A DNA stretch of 64,000 bases from assembly GCA_028551475.1 (NCBI GenBank), contig CM052361.1, positions 10,361,501 to 10,425,500 on the forward strand, read 5' to 3'. Made by a program: the position numbers and the translations under genes. The notes under the pieces were generated by a model. The model did no database searches, was not told the DNA's origin, and worked only from the letters and a program-made list of their open reading frames with translations. How positions within the stretch are numbered: the first letter of the stretch is position 1; each line of letters starts with the position of its first letter. The DNA comes from Casuarina equisetifolia (Eukaryota > Streptophyta > Magnoliopsida > Fagales > Casuarinaceae). Positions 12,355 through 23,428 of the stretch are shown one piece after another.

Positions 12355-14118
12355 ATTTTTAATAAAGAAAAAGGGATTAGACTCTTGTCATTGATATTAA
12401 TAACATAGATTAAGCGAAAACTCAAAGTGTAAGATATAATTGTTGAATCCTATAGCAAACTAAAACTCAAAAATGCTTTTATCTTTTTGCCATATGAAGC
12501 AAGTAATAATTATATAACAATCAATAAAACATTCACACATACCACAATCACACAAAGACAAGTGATTTTTGATAGGTGATTTGGCTTAAGCCACATTGGC
12601 ACCTACTCCATCCTACTTTAACAACTCCTTAAAGTTTTTTGTCCAATCAATTTACCAATTTATTATAAGGGATAACCAATCTCTCAAACCTAGTTATGAG
12701 GGATAACAAATCTCTTAATCTTTGTTACAAGTTATCTCTAAAATATTACAAATTTTAAATTTAACTTCTACAAGATATATAATACACAATTCAAAAGCTT
12801 TAAACAAATGCTATAAAGCTATTACATAATGATTTGGGCAAAAACTCCTATTTTTGTTCAAGTCCTAGCATTACTCACTTATAGAAAATTAACTCAATAA
12901 TAATATATATTGAAGCACTATATGATTTTCTAACAAGTAAATAAAGGCTTTAGTAAACTTAAGATATAGTTACCTAATGAAGAACCGATTTATGACTTAG
13001 ATAAGCTTGAGAGAAGAATGTGAGTTTCTTAAAGGATGCTTTCTTTTTATTGATTTTTGTTTTGTTCCTTTTTAATAAATTTTTTGATCTAATATAGTAT
13101 CAAAAGGACTAATCCTTTACTTAAAAAAAGTTGTTTTGACTTTTCTAAACCATGTCACATTTTCTTCACATTGGAACCCTCTCTTTCCTCATTCCTTGCC
13201 TATTTCTAAGCTCATATGAGAGAAGGGAGACGAGATGGCTTTTTGTCTCAATCCCATCAAAATCGCATTCTAAAATGCTACCATTTCATCTAGATTTTTA
13301 AGTTAATCATTTGAAGTTTCATGGAGTAAAATGGGTCATGGGTTAAACTTTTAGGTTTCACTTGAATCTTTCTTAATCTTCTTCAATCTTGAAGCAAATT
13401 TGTTAGCACTTCATAACTCAATAGATTGGGTCCTTACTTGATAAAGCCTCATGATTTTGGCTTCTAAAAGACTTCAATTTCTATCCTTTTTGTTTCCATT
13501 CAAATGGGTCATAAGAACTTTATAGGTGGCTTCTCTTTCTCTTTAAATCATTCCAATCACACCTCAATTTGATAGATTGATTTCTTCTAATCATAGATTA
13601 ACTGACTTTCATTATATTTTGTCATCATATAACTTGGATTCAGCTTAGATATAATTACGAGTCACCACAAACAAAAACGGCTCTCACTTCTAGATCACAA
13701 GCATGGGTTGCCTTTGCGGGTTGTGCTTTTACGGGTCATATACTAAATTACGAGTTGGGTCGCGTAGGTTGCATGCTTTTGGGTCGTGCACTAGACCTTA
13801 GGTGGCGAATACGAGTTATGGGCTTGCTTATAGGTCACGCCTTTGTTTGTGAACTAGATTGGGTCGCACAATGCAGAGTTACGTGGGCCTAGGACACATG
13901 ATGCTTGTGCCTAGGTACATGAACAAAGCTGGGCATTACTGGGCTTTGCAGATCTCAGGCTGGGCCTCTTATTCAAATTGCTTATTTTAAACAATATCTA
14001 TTTTCTTATAAGAAATTACCCAACATCATTTTGCTTATTTAAACTAATAAAAAAGCAACAATTTTCATATCATAATTCCCTACTTGTGTTATCATTAAAA
14101 TATTAATTTATTCTAACA
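12355..14118. mobile_element. Unclassified 1.76-kb insertion in unit A with 9-bp flanking repeat
   Basis: Present in A and absent from B, where flanking sequence is continuous near 30,060. Bounded by direct repeats ATAACTTTA at 12,346-12,354 and 14,119-14,127. A 9-bp duplication fits Mutator-like elements, but I see no convincing terminal inverted repeat and no coding sequence. One part (about 13,680-13,960) is richer in G and C with several GGGTC/GGGTT motifs. Confidence 0.6.
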
Positions 14119-15949
14119 ATAACTTTATAAGCTAATCTTGGAAATACAAATGCAAACCCATGGAAAAGAGAAAGGAAAAGAAAAAAAGAAAGTGTTGTAG
14201 CTACTGCCAATGGTAAAGGATGACATCGACAAAGAAGAATTGTTGCTAAGGTCATCCAATACATGGCACATGGCACATGGCATGAACCTATCAAATAAAC
14301 GTATCAACAATAGCTAGCCTACAATTGAGTTGACCACAAGGGTTGAACCAATACACTTGTATGACTTTGGTTAATTGGTTTTTAGGCCCAATTTAGGACC
14401 TGCATGAGACCAATAATCTCCCTTAGAACTTTAAAATTCATATTTGCCATTAGGTATTATGAACTTTAATATAGCGAAACGTGATAAGCCTATAACATGC
14501 TACCGTTACAAAAGATCATTATGTAATATTTAAATATAAAATAATATTTTAATTTATGACTTTAACTTCAATTTAATTATGAACTTTTTAATATTACAAA
14601 ACATTGTAAGCCTACATCACGTAGAAGGTCATTATGTAATATTTAAATATGTGTAATCTATGACTTTCCCTTTTAGTTTAATTAGGAACTTTTATATACC
14701 AACATAGCAAGCTTGCAACATGGCACCATGGCACCATGGCAAAGAAGGAAAGAAAGCCCATTTAGTGAAAGAGCCATAGAAGGCTTGTCATATGCAAAAA
14801 TGAAGAGTTTTAAAGTTAATGATTGATGACATTTACAACAAAGTAAAGTAGATTGGAGCTAACAAGATACCCAAGATTGTGGAAAGGGTTACATTTGCTA
14901 ATATATGATATTAGAGCCAATCCTACATCTATAGTTCAAACCATAGATGAGATGACTTGTGGAAAGGGCCATCTAGGGGTCCATAAACGATGGCTACCTA
15001 GAATAAAAGTCATCATAGCTAGGAAGATTGGCCTCCTCCAAGGGTGTAGGCTCTAGAAATGTGGTAAAATGTCTTGATCATTAGATTGGAACCAGGATCT
15101 TAATAGGCTTGGGCTTATGGTGGCCTAAGTTAGTGATAATATTTAAATGAAATGATTTTTGGTTAGCCATAAGTTCTAGGATTTTTGGCATAATGGTTTT
15201 GGATCTTGACAATTAGTATTAGAGTGTTGTTATAGCATCGATTTAGAAGACTAAATGAGTCCAAAAATTAGATGTTGGGATTAAAGTTTGGATTTTGGGG
15301 TTTTTGTTGTTTATTTTCTCCTTTCAAAATTTCAAACTTTAATTCGAGCTTAACTTTTGTCAGTTGTCATTGATTGACATTGTGATTGACATTATTGGCC
15401 TTTAGCGATTCTAGGTAAGATTTGTTGCACATGGCCTAATTAAATGAAACTTAACTTGTATAGACCTAAAATGGTTCTAATGATCAGTGAACAAAAAATG
15501 GTTAATGTATGATATGTAAAAGGTCAACAATGAACCAACAAGCATGGTGACGTGAAGTTTGGTCGGAGAACCAACCAAATACACATCGAACTAAACATTG
15601 AATTGGTCCATTTCAACTTGATTTAGTTGTTTTGATTGGGTTATGATCATCACATTAGCACAACTTGATTGGATCATGAGATTGTGGTCTTGTGTAGTAA
15701 GGGGATGTTTTTAGCATGAAAATTTTATGATTTAATTGGGTTATGATTATGATAGTGTCATAGTTTGATTGGATTATAGGATTATGGTCTTATGCTCTAG
15801 TTAGATATATCTAGTCCTAATGTGTGGTTATACTCCCACAAATGGTTACTATATGTTAGGATTTGGAGGGATGCATGGTGAATATGTGTGAGTTTGGATT
15901 GATCTAAATAATGTATTACATCCATAAGTAATGGATTGTGAGGATTGAT
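14119..15949. other. Non-coding spacer and Copia leader at the end of unit A
   Basis: Conserved in unit B at about 30,060-31,869. It holds a ~120 bp repeat block (14,456-14,725). A degraded primer-binding-like TAGTATTAGAGTG lies at 15,214-15,226; the B equivalent at 31,138-31,149 is better preserved, TGGTATTAGAGT, close to the initiator Met-tRNA complement. The stretch after it is therefore probably the untranslated leader of the next Copia element. I did not find a matching LTR pair. Confidence 0.55.
14456..14725. repeat. Degenerate ~105-120 bp tandem repeat, unit A
   Basis: Units start ATTATGAACTTT (14,456) and ATTATGAACTTTTTAAT (14,576), with a partial third near 14,682. Each holds TAAGCC-like and CATTATGTAATATTTAA motifs. 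The orthologous block in unit B is at 30,390-30,690. Confidence 0.8.
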
Positions 15950-16119
15950 TTTTACTCATGTTTGATGCTATGTTGAGAGTATTACAATAGCACATCATAC
16001 ATTTGCCAACAAGTATTTGTATAATGATGTGTATGAGCTCTTTTTTAACTTACTCACATAATGCTTATAATGTGTCTTGCTTGTTTCAATCACTTTCTTT
16101 TATCAATAATACTTAGGTT

Positions 16120-16960
16120 ACAATAGAAATTTTTATTGGTTCAAACTTAAAGAAATGGTTGGATGATATTTGTTTTTCCAAGCACATTGCAAACTTGTAT
16201 TCAATTCTCATAATGGATAAGACAATTGACCTTACTCTAAATAGTTTAGAGGGTTATAAAGCTCAATATGCTTTGTGGGTTAAACATAACCACTTATGCT
16301 TGCGAGAGATATAGAGAACTATTTTGGATCACCTCTAATGTGGTTTGCCTATGGAAGGCACTATGAGAATTTCTAAAGGTAGTGTCAATGCAACATGTTG
16401 TTTCCTCTAATGCTAAGGTAGACATACTTTTGTAAGGGCTTTTAAGCCTTAAGTATGATGTGATATTAGTGTCAGAAATTACATAATAAGTATGGTTAAG
16501 TACAAGACAAAGCTTAAGGGCTTAGATCAATAATGGTCACAATAGTTCTTACTAGCTCAAACTCTAAGAAATGGTTAGATGATATTTGTTTTACCAAGCA
16601 TAATGCAAACTTGTATTTAGTTTAGAGGATAATAAAGCTTAATATTTTTTATGAGCCAAGCATAACCACTTATGCTTGCGAGAGATATAGAGAACTATTT
16701 TGGATCACCTCTAATGTGGTTTGCCTATGGAAGGCACTATGAGAATTTCTAAAGGTAGTGTCAATGAAACATGTTGTTTCCTCTAATGCTAAGGTAGACA
16801 TAATTTTGTAAGGGCTTTTTAGTCTTAAGTATGACGGGATGTTATTTTCAAAAACTACCTAATAAAGATGGTTAAGTATGGGACAAAGCTTAAGGGCCTG
16901 AATGTTGTTATTCTTAATGAATGCATTATTCACCAAGCATCAAATAGTCTTCCTCTTAAT
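16120..16960 (+). repeat. Internal duplication of the Copia gag start, unit B
   Basis: The block starting near 16,118 recurs near 16,538. Within it, a stretch of about 100 bp (GCGAGAGATATAGAGAACTA onward) is almost identical at 16,300 and 16,678. That identity is higher than in the flanks, suggesting recent conversion or a further duplication. Confidence 0.75.
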
Positions 16961-18336
16961 TTCAAGAACATGAAAATAACTTATAACATGCAAAATTAAA
17001 AATAGATAATTAATGACTTAACCGTTAAGGTCATGGCTAAAGATGAAAAGTTGAAAATGAAAAGGTCTTACATAGTCACGTATTCTCATGGTGTTAGTTT
17101 AAGTAAAAGTAAGACGTTTAAGCCTAAGTTTTAAAAAAAGCCTAAAGGTACTTACAAGCCAATGAGTAACTAAGGTCTTTAATAACATTACTGGGATAAA
17201 GAAAAATGATGTTAAGTGTTTCTTTTGTAAGAAGAAGGAGTATAAGAAAAGTGACTACCAAAAGTATAAGAAGTGGTTGGAAAAGTGTTAAGCTAAAGGA
17301 AATAGTTCCTTAGTTGATGTTTGTGGGTCTTATTTGGCTAAAATCTCATCTAGTTCATAGTGATTAGATAGTATGGAAACTAATCATGTAACCTTTACGA
17401 TTTAGGAGTTCACAACCCCCCCCCCCCCAAAAAAAAAGAAGCCAAGTGGGGTTCAACTGTGCCTTTTAATGAAAAATAATATGAAGGCCAATGTGGAGTT
17501 TGTTGGAGATGTCATCTTATTTTTGGAGACTAGTTTTAAAATGACTTTATGTAATATATTCTACATATTGTCTTTCAAGTGGAATTTAGTTTTAATTTTT
17601 GTGCTCAGTAGAGTATGATATGTTTTTTAGATTGAGAACTTTATTGTAAATTTGTTTTTGAATTCAAATATAGTTGGTAGTTATGTATTACCCCATGACT
17701 CATATAAATTATGTTTATCCTTACATGAGATATATGTTATGGCAACTATTGATTGCAATGTTTTTAAAAGATCTTTGTCCAAGATTATGTTTATCCCTAC
17801 ATGAGATATATGTTACTACAATTGTTGATTGCAATGTTTTAAAGAAATCTCTATCTAAGGAATGATCATACACATTGTGGCATAAAAGATTGGACCACAT
17901 TTCCAAAGATTCAAAACTAAGGTTAATAAGAATAAACATTTTGTCTGCTCTTGATGAAAATCCAGGAACATGTATTAATTGTTGTAAAGGTAAGTTAAGT
18001 AAGACAAAGAAGAAAATGATAGTTTATAGTTTTGAGTTGTTATGAGTGATTCATATAGACATTAGTGACCTTTATAAAGTGACATTGTAAGGTAATGTGT
18101 ATATTTTATCACCTTTATAAACGAATTTTCTAATTATGGATATGTATATTAGATTAGAAAAAAAGTCAAAATCATTTGAAAAATTTAAGGTGTTTAGAAT
18201 TAAGGTTGAAAAGTAATTGGAAAAAGTATACAAGTTGTTAGATCTAATAGAGGTGGAAAGTATTATGAGAAACATAGTGACATAGGATAACATAATAGAT
18301 CATTTGCCCAATACTTAAAAGATTCAAGGGTAGTAG

Positions 18337-18640
18337 CTAATTGCCTTACCAACTAGCTAATCAGACGTGAGTCCCTCCTCAGGCGGATTCCTCCTTTTGC
18401 TCGTCAACCTAAGGGGTATTAGCAGCCGTTTCCAGCTGTTGTTCCCTTCCCAAGGGAAGGTTCTTACGCGTTACTCACTTGTCTGCCACTGGAAACACCA
18501 CTTCCCGTCTGACTTGCATGTGTTAAGCATGCTACCAGCGTTCATCCTGAGCCAGGATCGAACTCTCCATGAGATTCATAGTTGCATTACTTATAGCCAG
18601 CGTTCATCTTAAGCCAGGTTCAAACTCTCTATGAGATTCA
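18337..18640 (-). pseudogene. rrn16: Plastid 16S rRNA 5' fragment in nuclear DNA (NUPT)
   Basis: Reverse complement of the 5' end of plastid 16S rRNA. From 18,574 downward it reads the conserved start TCTCATGGAGAGTTCGATCC, then CTTAACACATGCAAGTC, AACGCGTAAGAACC and CTGCTAATACCCC, stopping after about 237 nt. Bases 18,575-18,596 match the plastid rrn16 leader. A second, more diverged copy of the first ~40 nt follows at 18,597-18,636. Changes are mostly C-to-T or G-to-A, as expected after methylation. The insertion splits Copia-B integrase, and unit A is uninterrupted at the matching point (near 2,432), sharing ATAGTTC at the joint. It is not a functional rRNA gene. Confidence 0.93.
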
Positions 18641-20830
18641 TAGTTCACTATTCCTAAAGGCCTTGAGCATAGCAATGTTGTTAAGAAGTAAAAAAAAAAA
18701 AGGAAAACACTAATGCATATGGCTAAGAGTATGATGTAATAGGAACCTATCATTTTTTTTTAAGAAGAGAAGCTTTAAAGATTTCTATATATATCCTCAA
18801 TCTTGTTCATACTAAGGTAGTGCTTTTGATTTCATTTAAGTTATTTAAGTGACATAAGTCTAGTTTGAACTATGTTAAGGTTTGAGAATGTACAACCAAA
18901 ATTAGGTTGTATAATTCAACCTTACAAATTGGATCCAATGACCACTATTTATTATTTTATGTCAAATTTAAAGCATTCTAAAGGTTATTGATTTTATAAC
19001 CTCTGTGGAGGTGCTAGGATTTTAGATTCACAAACAACTAAGTTGTAAGGTAGTTATTCTCAAGCCATAGAAAATAAAGTTGATGCCCATATGGATATAG
19101 TTTCCTTAAGCTATTTCACTAGACATAGGGCCTATTACTTTAGTCCTTGGACCTATAGATGTGTAAGAACATACTATAAATGTAGCATTAAATAAGGTAA
19201 TTCAAGCCCAAGATAAGGTTATAAAGACTTCTCCACTAAGAAAATTTGATAAAGAAAAGAGATCAATTATTCAACTTGATTACATGGTGTATCTTGTTAA
19301 GCATGACTATGATATTGGGATTGTAGAAAATTCAACAATTTACTTAAAAGTTGTTTCTAAACCATAGTCAGAATTCTAGGTGGATGCTATGAAAGATGAA
19401 ATGCAATCTATAAAATATAATGACGTTTGGGATCTAATTAAGCTACCTAAAGGATGCTAGCTTGTTGGTTGCAAATAAGTATTCAAGACCAAAAAAGATT
19501 CCATAAGAATGATAGATAGACTCAAACCTAGGTTGGTAGCCAAGGAATTTACACAAAAAATAGAATGGATTATGATGAAACACTTTCACTAGTCTCTTAT
19601 AAGGATTCATTCAAGGTGATTATGGCTCATTTTGACATAGAGCTACACCAAATGGATATTAAGACTTCTTTTCTAAATAAAGCTTCTAGTAAAGAGGTCT
19701 ACATGGTGCTGTAAAAGGTAATACATGTATACTTGTTTATCAGCTCAAAAAATCTATCTATGGCCTTAAGTAAGCTTTAAGACAACAATATTTGAAGTTT
19801 GACAACTTAATCACTTCCTAGGGTTTTGTTAAAAACTCGATAGATCATTGTATATATATTAAGGTTAGTGAAAGTATGTCAATTTTATTAATCCTTTATG
19901 CTGATAACACCCCATTAGTGTGCAAAGATGTGGTACTACTCTAAGAGATTAAAAGATTTTTGTCTTATAGTTTGACATAAAAGACCTTGGTGAACTAACC
20001 TTTGTCCTTGGGATTGAGGTCTATATGGATTGCTTGAGCCAATTGTGAAGTCTTTACCATAAGGCATATATTCATCAGGTTCTAAGTAGATTTAACATGT
20101 AAGATTGCAAACCTAAGAGTATACCAATTCTTAAAAGTAATAAGTTAAGTCTATTACAATACCCTAAGAGTAAAGCTGAGAAAGAATATATGAAAAGGAT
20201 TCCATATGTTAGTATTGTATGCAACTTTATGTATGCACAAGGTCAACATTAGGCTTGATATTGACTTTGTTACAAGACTTCTTAGTAGGGTTTAGTCTAC
20301 CATTAGTCATGATCACTAGATTGTTATTAAGAAAGTTATGAGGTACTTGAAGAGAACAATGGATTATATATTAACCTATAAAAATGTGGATGATTTACAA
20401 CTCATTAGATATTTAGATTCAAACCTTGCAAGTTGTAGAGATGACATGAAATCTATATCAAGTTATACCTTTATGATGTAGGTGGAGTAATATCATGAAA
20501 AAGTACTAAGTAGACATTGATTATGTCTTCTATCATGTAAACAAAATTTGTAGCTTATTGTGGAGTAGTTGTTCAAGCTATCTAGTTGAGGAACCTCATA
20601 AGGTAGTTGACTTATTTTGATTTAAATAAAAGGTTCATTCAATTGTGCTATGATAACTATCTAGTGTATCACTTATCAACAATAATAGAAGCATTAAATG
20701 GGTCAAAAATATTGAAATCAGGTTTTTGACCATTAAAGAAAGAGTAAGAAATAGTGACGTTGCAATATAGCTTTTTAGAACAAATGCTATATTAGTTAAC
20801 CCATTTACTAAGGAACTAATGTAATGCATT

Positions 20831-21076
20831 TAAAGTACATTTAACACTTAACTCTTGGCTCGAAAGTGAGTTAGTCTTTAACCAAGATTACCATGAGGGG
20901 AGGTTAGAGGAAGAGGAAATGGGAGTATTTTAGAACAATGGAAAATATTTGAAGGGAGTGTGAGAGTAGGGTGATCCAAGAGAATCTCTTTATATAGGTG
21001 TTCACCTTCTCTAATGTAATGCATACAATATTGATTACAAATTTAAAGCATAGCTATAAATGTTTAATTGTTACAA
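20831..21076. other. Non-coding 3' flank of Copia-B, left of the LINE
   Basis: Matches unit A from 6,181 to about 6,430, including a TATA-like TTTATATAGG near 20,990-20,999. No coding sequence. Its continuation resumes to the right of the LINE at 26,793. Confidence 0.65.
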
Positions 21077-21091
21077 AGATTTAAACTATGG
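21077..21091 (+). repeat. Left target-site duplication of LINE-1
   Basis: AGATTTAAACTATGG, 15 bp, repeated perfectly at 26,778-26,792 after the poly(A) tail. Unit A has a single related site (about 6,428-6,442). Confidence 0.92.
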
Positions 21092-21998
21092 ATTCCTGTA
21101 CGATCTTGGAGTTTAGAAAGTGCTACAAGTTTTGGTCCTTGATTACCATCCAACTTCATTGTTGGAGCTAAAAACAAGGAACCTCGAGAAACTGATGAGA
21201 ACTCCCTTACTCCTTTATCTACTTTTTTTTTTCTATTAATTAAACAAGAATTAGGCAAAGTATTAAGGTGAAACTCTTGTCCCTCTACCAAAGGAAGTTA
21301 CCTTAAAAAAAAAGACTTTTTGGCATAGGGGAAGAGTTTTATCAACAGCTGTAGCTTATTTGGTTGTGCCTTTCTAGGTTGTCATCGAGACGGATCTGAG
21401 CGTGATAGTGCATAGAGGTCGGTGCGAGGCAAATCTGAGTCCTATCGGCGGCCGTCAATTTTAGGCAAACATTGGGTGTTTGTTGGTGGTGTCGTCTGGG
21501 CATTTTGGAAGAGAGCGAATCCTTGGTTGCCGAGTTTCCTAGGCTCTAAAGGTAAGGGATAAAAAAAAATTGGAATAGACTATTAGATTATAATTGGAAT
21601 AGACTCTGTTGTAGTGATTGTTGGTGGGGAATTTATTGCTGTTGTGTGTTTTTTTATTTATTTTATTTTATTTTGGATTTGCAATTTGGAAGTGGAAGTT
21701 CGTATAGTGATTGTTAGGTGGGAATTTTGTTGTGGTGTGCTATTTCTTGGATGTTTTGAATTATTGGTTACTTAGTTAAGATATTTGTTTTGGATTAGTA
21801 AGAGAAGAATATACCTACCAAAAGCCATGTTTCTATTAAGTTAAGTTAAAGGGATTGAAAAGTGAACTTTAAGTAGATTATTGGTAGAAGAAGGTAGAAT
21901 CTATCAGGTCTGTCTACTGAGTAGATCATGAGCATTTGGTACATATTACAAAAATCCTGCCTATCAAATTAGTTAATTACTAAGTTGGTAACTTACTG

Positions 21999-23428
21999 AT
22001 GGTCAACCTGTTCTAGAGAATAAACCTAGATAGTGTAAAGTTTGAGAGAAGAGAGAAAAGAAAACAAAGGAAACTTGAAGATTGTTTAAAATCTTTAGGA
22101 GAAAATAATGATACAGAAGTTAAAATAATGAAATCTGGACGAACAACCCTTGCAAATAGAGACATGACTAAAGGAAGTATGACCAAGGATAATGTAGCTC
22201 AACAAGACAAGGTGAGAATTGGAAAAGAAATCCAAGAAAGTTTATTCCAAGTGCTTCCAAGAAATAATGAGCAAAAGGAAAGGCTAGAAGAGACAAACAA
22301 CATTATCTTTAAAGAGAGCTTTGAACATAAAGGAAAGCATGAATCTTGAAATAAGGTTGTAATAGGAGGATTAACACAAAGTGCTCATATGAAATACCAG
22401 CCACTGGTATTAAATGATGGAAAAATTAGAGTTGCTCATCCTAAGGAAGTTATTGAAGAAGGTAGTAAATTCTATGAAAATTATGTTATGGGATTCTTTT
22501 TGGGATCAAAATTACCATTCTCTATAGTAAAAGGAATTGTGAAAAAGCAATGGGAAAACAAAATTTAGTAGATATTTATGCAACAGATAGTGGTTTCCTT
22601 TTCTTTATATTTTCGGATAAACAAATAATGGAGGAAGTACTAGAAGCTAGAGTATGTGATGTGGTAGGAAAACCAATGTTTCTACAAAAATGGCATAATA
22701 CTATTAGATTGCAAAAAGAAAAAATCACTTCAATACCAATTTGGATAAAGTTGCATAATGTCCCATATGCTCTATGGGATGAGATTGGTATGAGCTATAT
22801 AGCCAATGCTATTGGAAAGCCATTATACATGGATAAGGCTACTAAACATAGACAAAGGATATCATATGCAAAAGTATGTGTTGAAATAGATACAAAGTAT
22901 TCTCTACCAACTTCATTTGAAATTGACATGGAAAATGGTGTTATTTTTGAAGTAGGAGTGGAGTATTGTTGGTTGCCTGAAATATATAAGAAATATGATT
23001 GCTTTGGACATAAAGAGTGTGTTACAAAGAAAAAAGAGATATGAGTTCCAGTGCAAAAGCCATTAAGTCAGATGGAGAACTATGATGAAGGACGTGAGGA
23101 TAAAGAACATATGGATAAAGGTAATGAAGATCAAGTTCATAAGGACCAAAGAGATGAGAATATAAGAGATAAAATTTTAAATTCAATATCACATGAAGTT
23201 GAATCCACCATAAGTCCAAAGGCCAAATTAGAACAAAGCAATAAAGCAAGTGTAAATGGAAGGGGAAACAAAATGAGTCTTAAAAGGAATACAGGTGAGG
23301 AGGACAACACCAATAATAGGTTTAGTGTGTTGATAAATAATCATCAGGAACCAAATGAAGCAAGATGTAATGATATTGTAGGTTTTAAAGGTGTTGAAGG
23401 AGAAAACATTATAGCTCCAGACAAATGA
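21999..23428 (+). pseudogene. LINE-1 ORF1 (DUF4283-like, zinc-knuckle), broken
   Basis: Nucleic-acid-binding protein of a plant L1 element. By comparison with the copy at 62,045 the start is the ATG at 21,999, but a TAG follows after a few codons. Another stop lies at 22,347-22,349, a one-base loss near 22,552 shifts frame, and a TGG-to-TGA change ends the reading at 23,040-23,042. The middle part (FLQKWHNTIRL to GKPLYMDKATKHRQR) fits the DUF4283 fold known from plant LINE ORF1 proteins. The zinc-knuckle cysteines are lost: YKKYDCFGHKEC here, against CKKCDCFGHKEC in the other copy. The C-terminus is charged and low in complexity. Its TGA overlaps the ORF2 ATG as ATGA. Confidence 0.85.

Larger units (their letters stand above)
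1..15949. repeat. Tandem segmental duplication, unit A (left edge outside window)
   Basis: First visible unit of a tandem array. The sequence at 1-120 recurs near 15,947 and again near 31,868, giving offsets of about 15,946 and 15,921 bp. The order is the same in A and B: Copia gag-pol, A+T-rich spacer, tau GST, conserved 3' flank, ~120 bp repeats, then the next Copia leader. A differs from B by a solo LTR at 2,853-4,417, an insertion at 12,355-14,118, and retention of the 6,896-9,732 segment. The near-equal periods are partly chance, because different insertions fill each unit. The array probably continues to the left of the window. Confidence 0.85.
15950..20830 (+). pseudogene. Degenerate Copia gag-pol, unit B
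   Basis: Orthologous to Copia-A. The gag start is duplicated (16,120-16,960), followed by zinc knuckle remnant CFFCKKKEYKKSDY (about 17,219-17,260), GAG-pre-integrase (about 17,875-17,960), integrase (18,000-19,040), RT (about 19,380-19,720, with LVAKEF and LHQMDIKTSFL) and RNase H ending near 20,830. Stops and frameshifts are numerous. It lacks the 1.57-kb solo LTR of A but carries a plastid rrn16 fragment within integrase. A run of about 13 C followed by A at 17,416-17,438 is a local low-complexity tract. Confidence 0.85.

Noticed and set aside
14103..14310. Short minus-strand open frames with hydrophobic Phe/Leu-rich runs
   Set aside because: They are the complement of an A/G-rich stretch, overlap each other in two frames, and are not conserved in frame in unit B.
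18338..18574. Functional 16S rRNA gene or bacterial contamination
   Set aside because: Only the first ~237 nt are present, with decay, embedded in a Copia relic that is continuous on both sides. The leader matches plastid rrn16.
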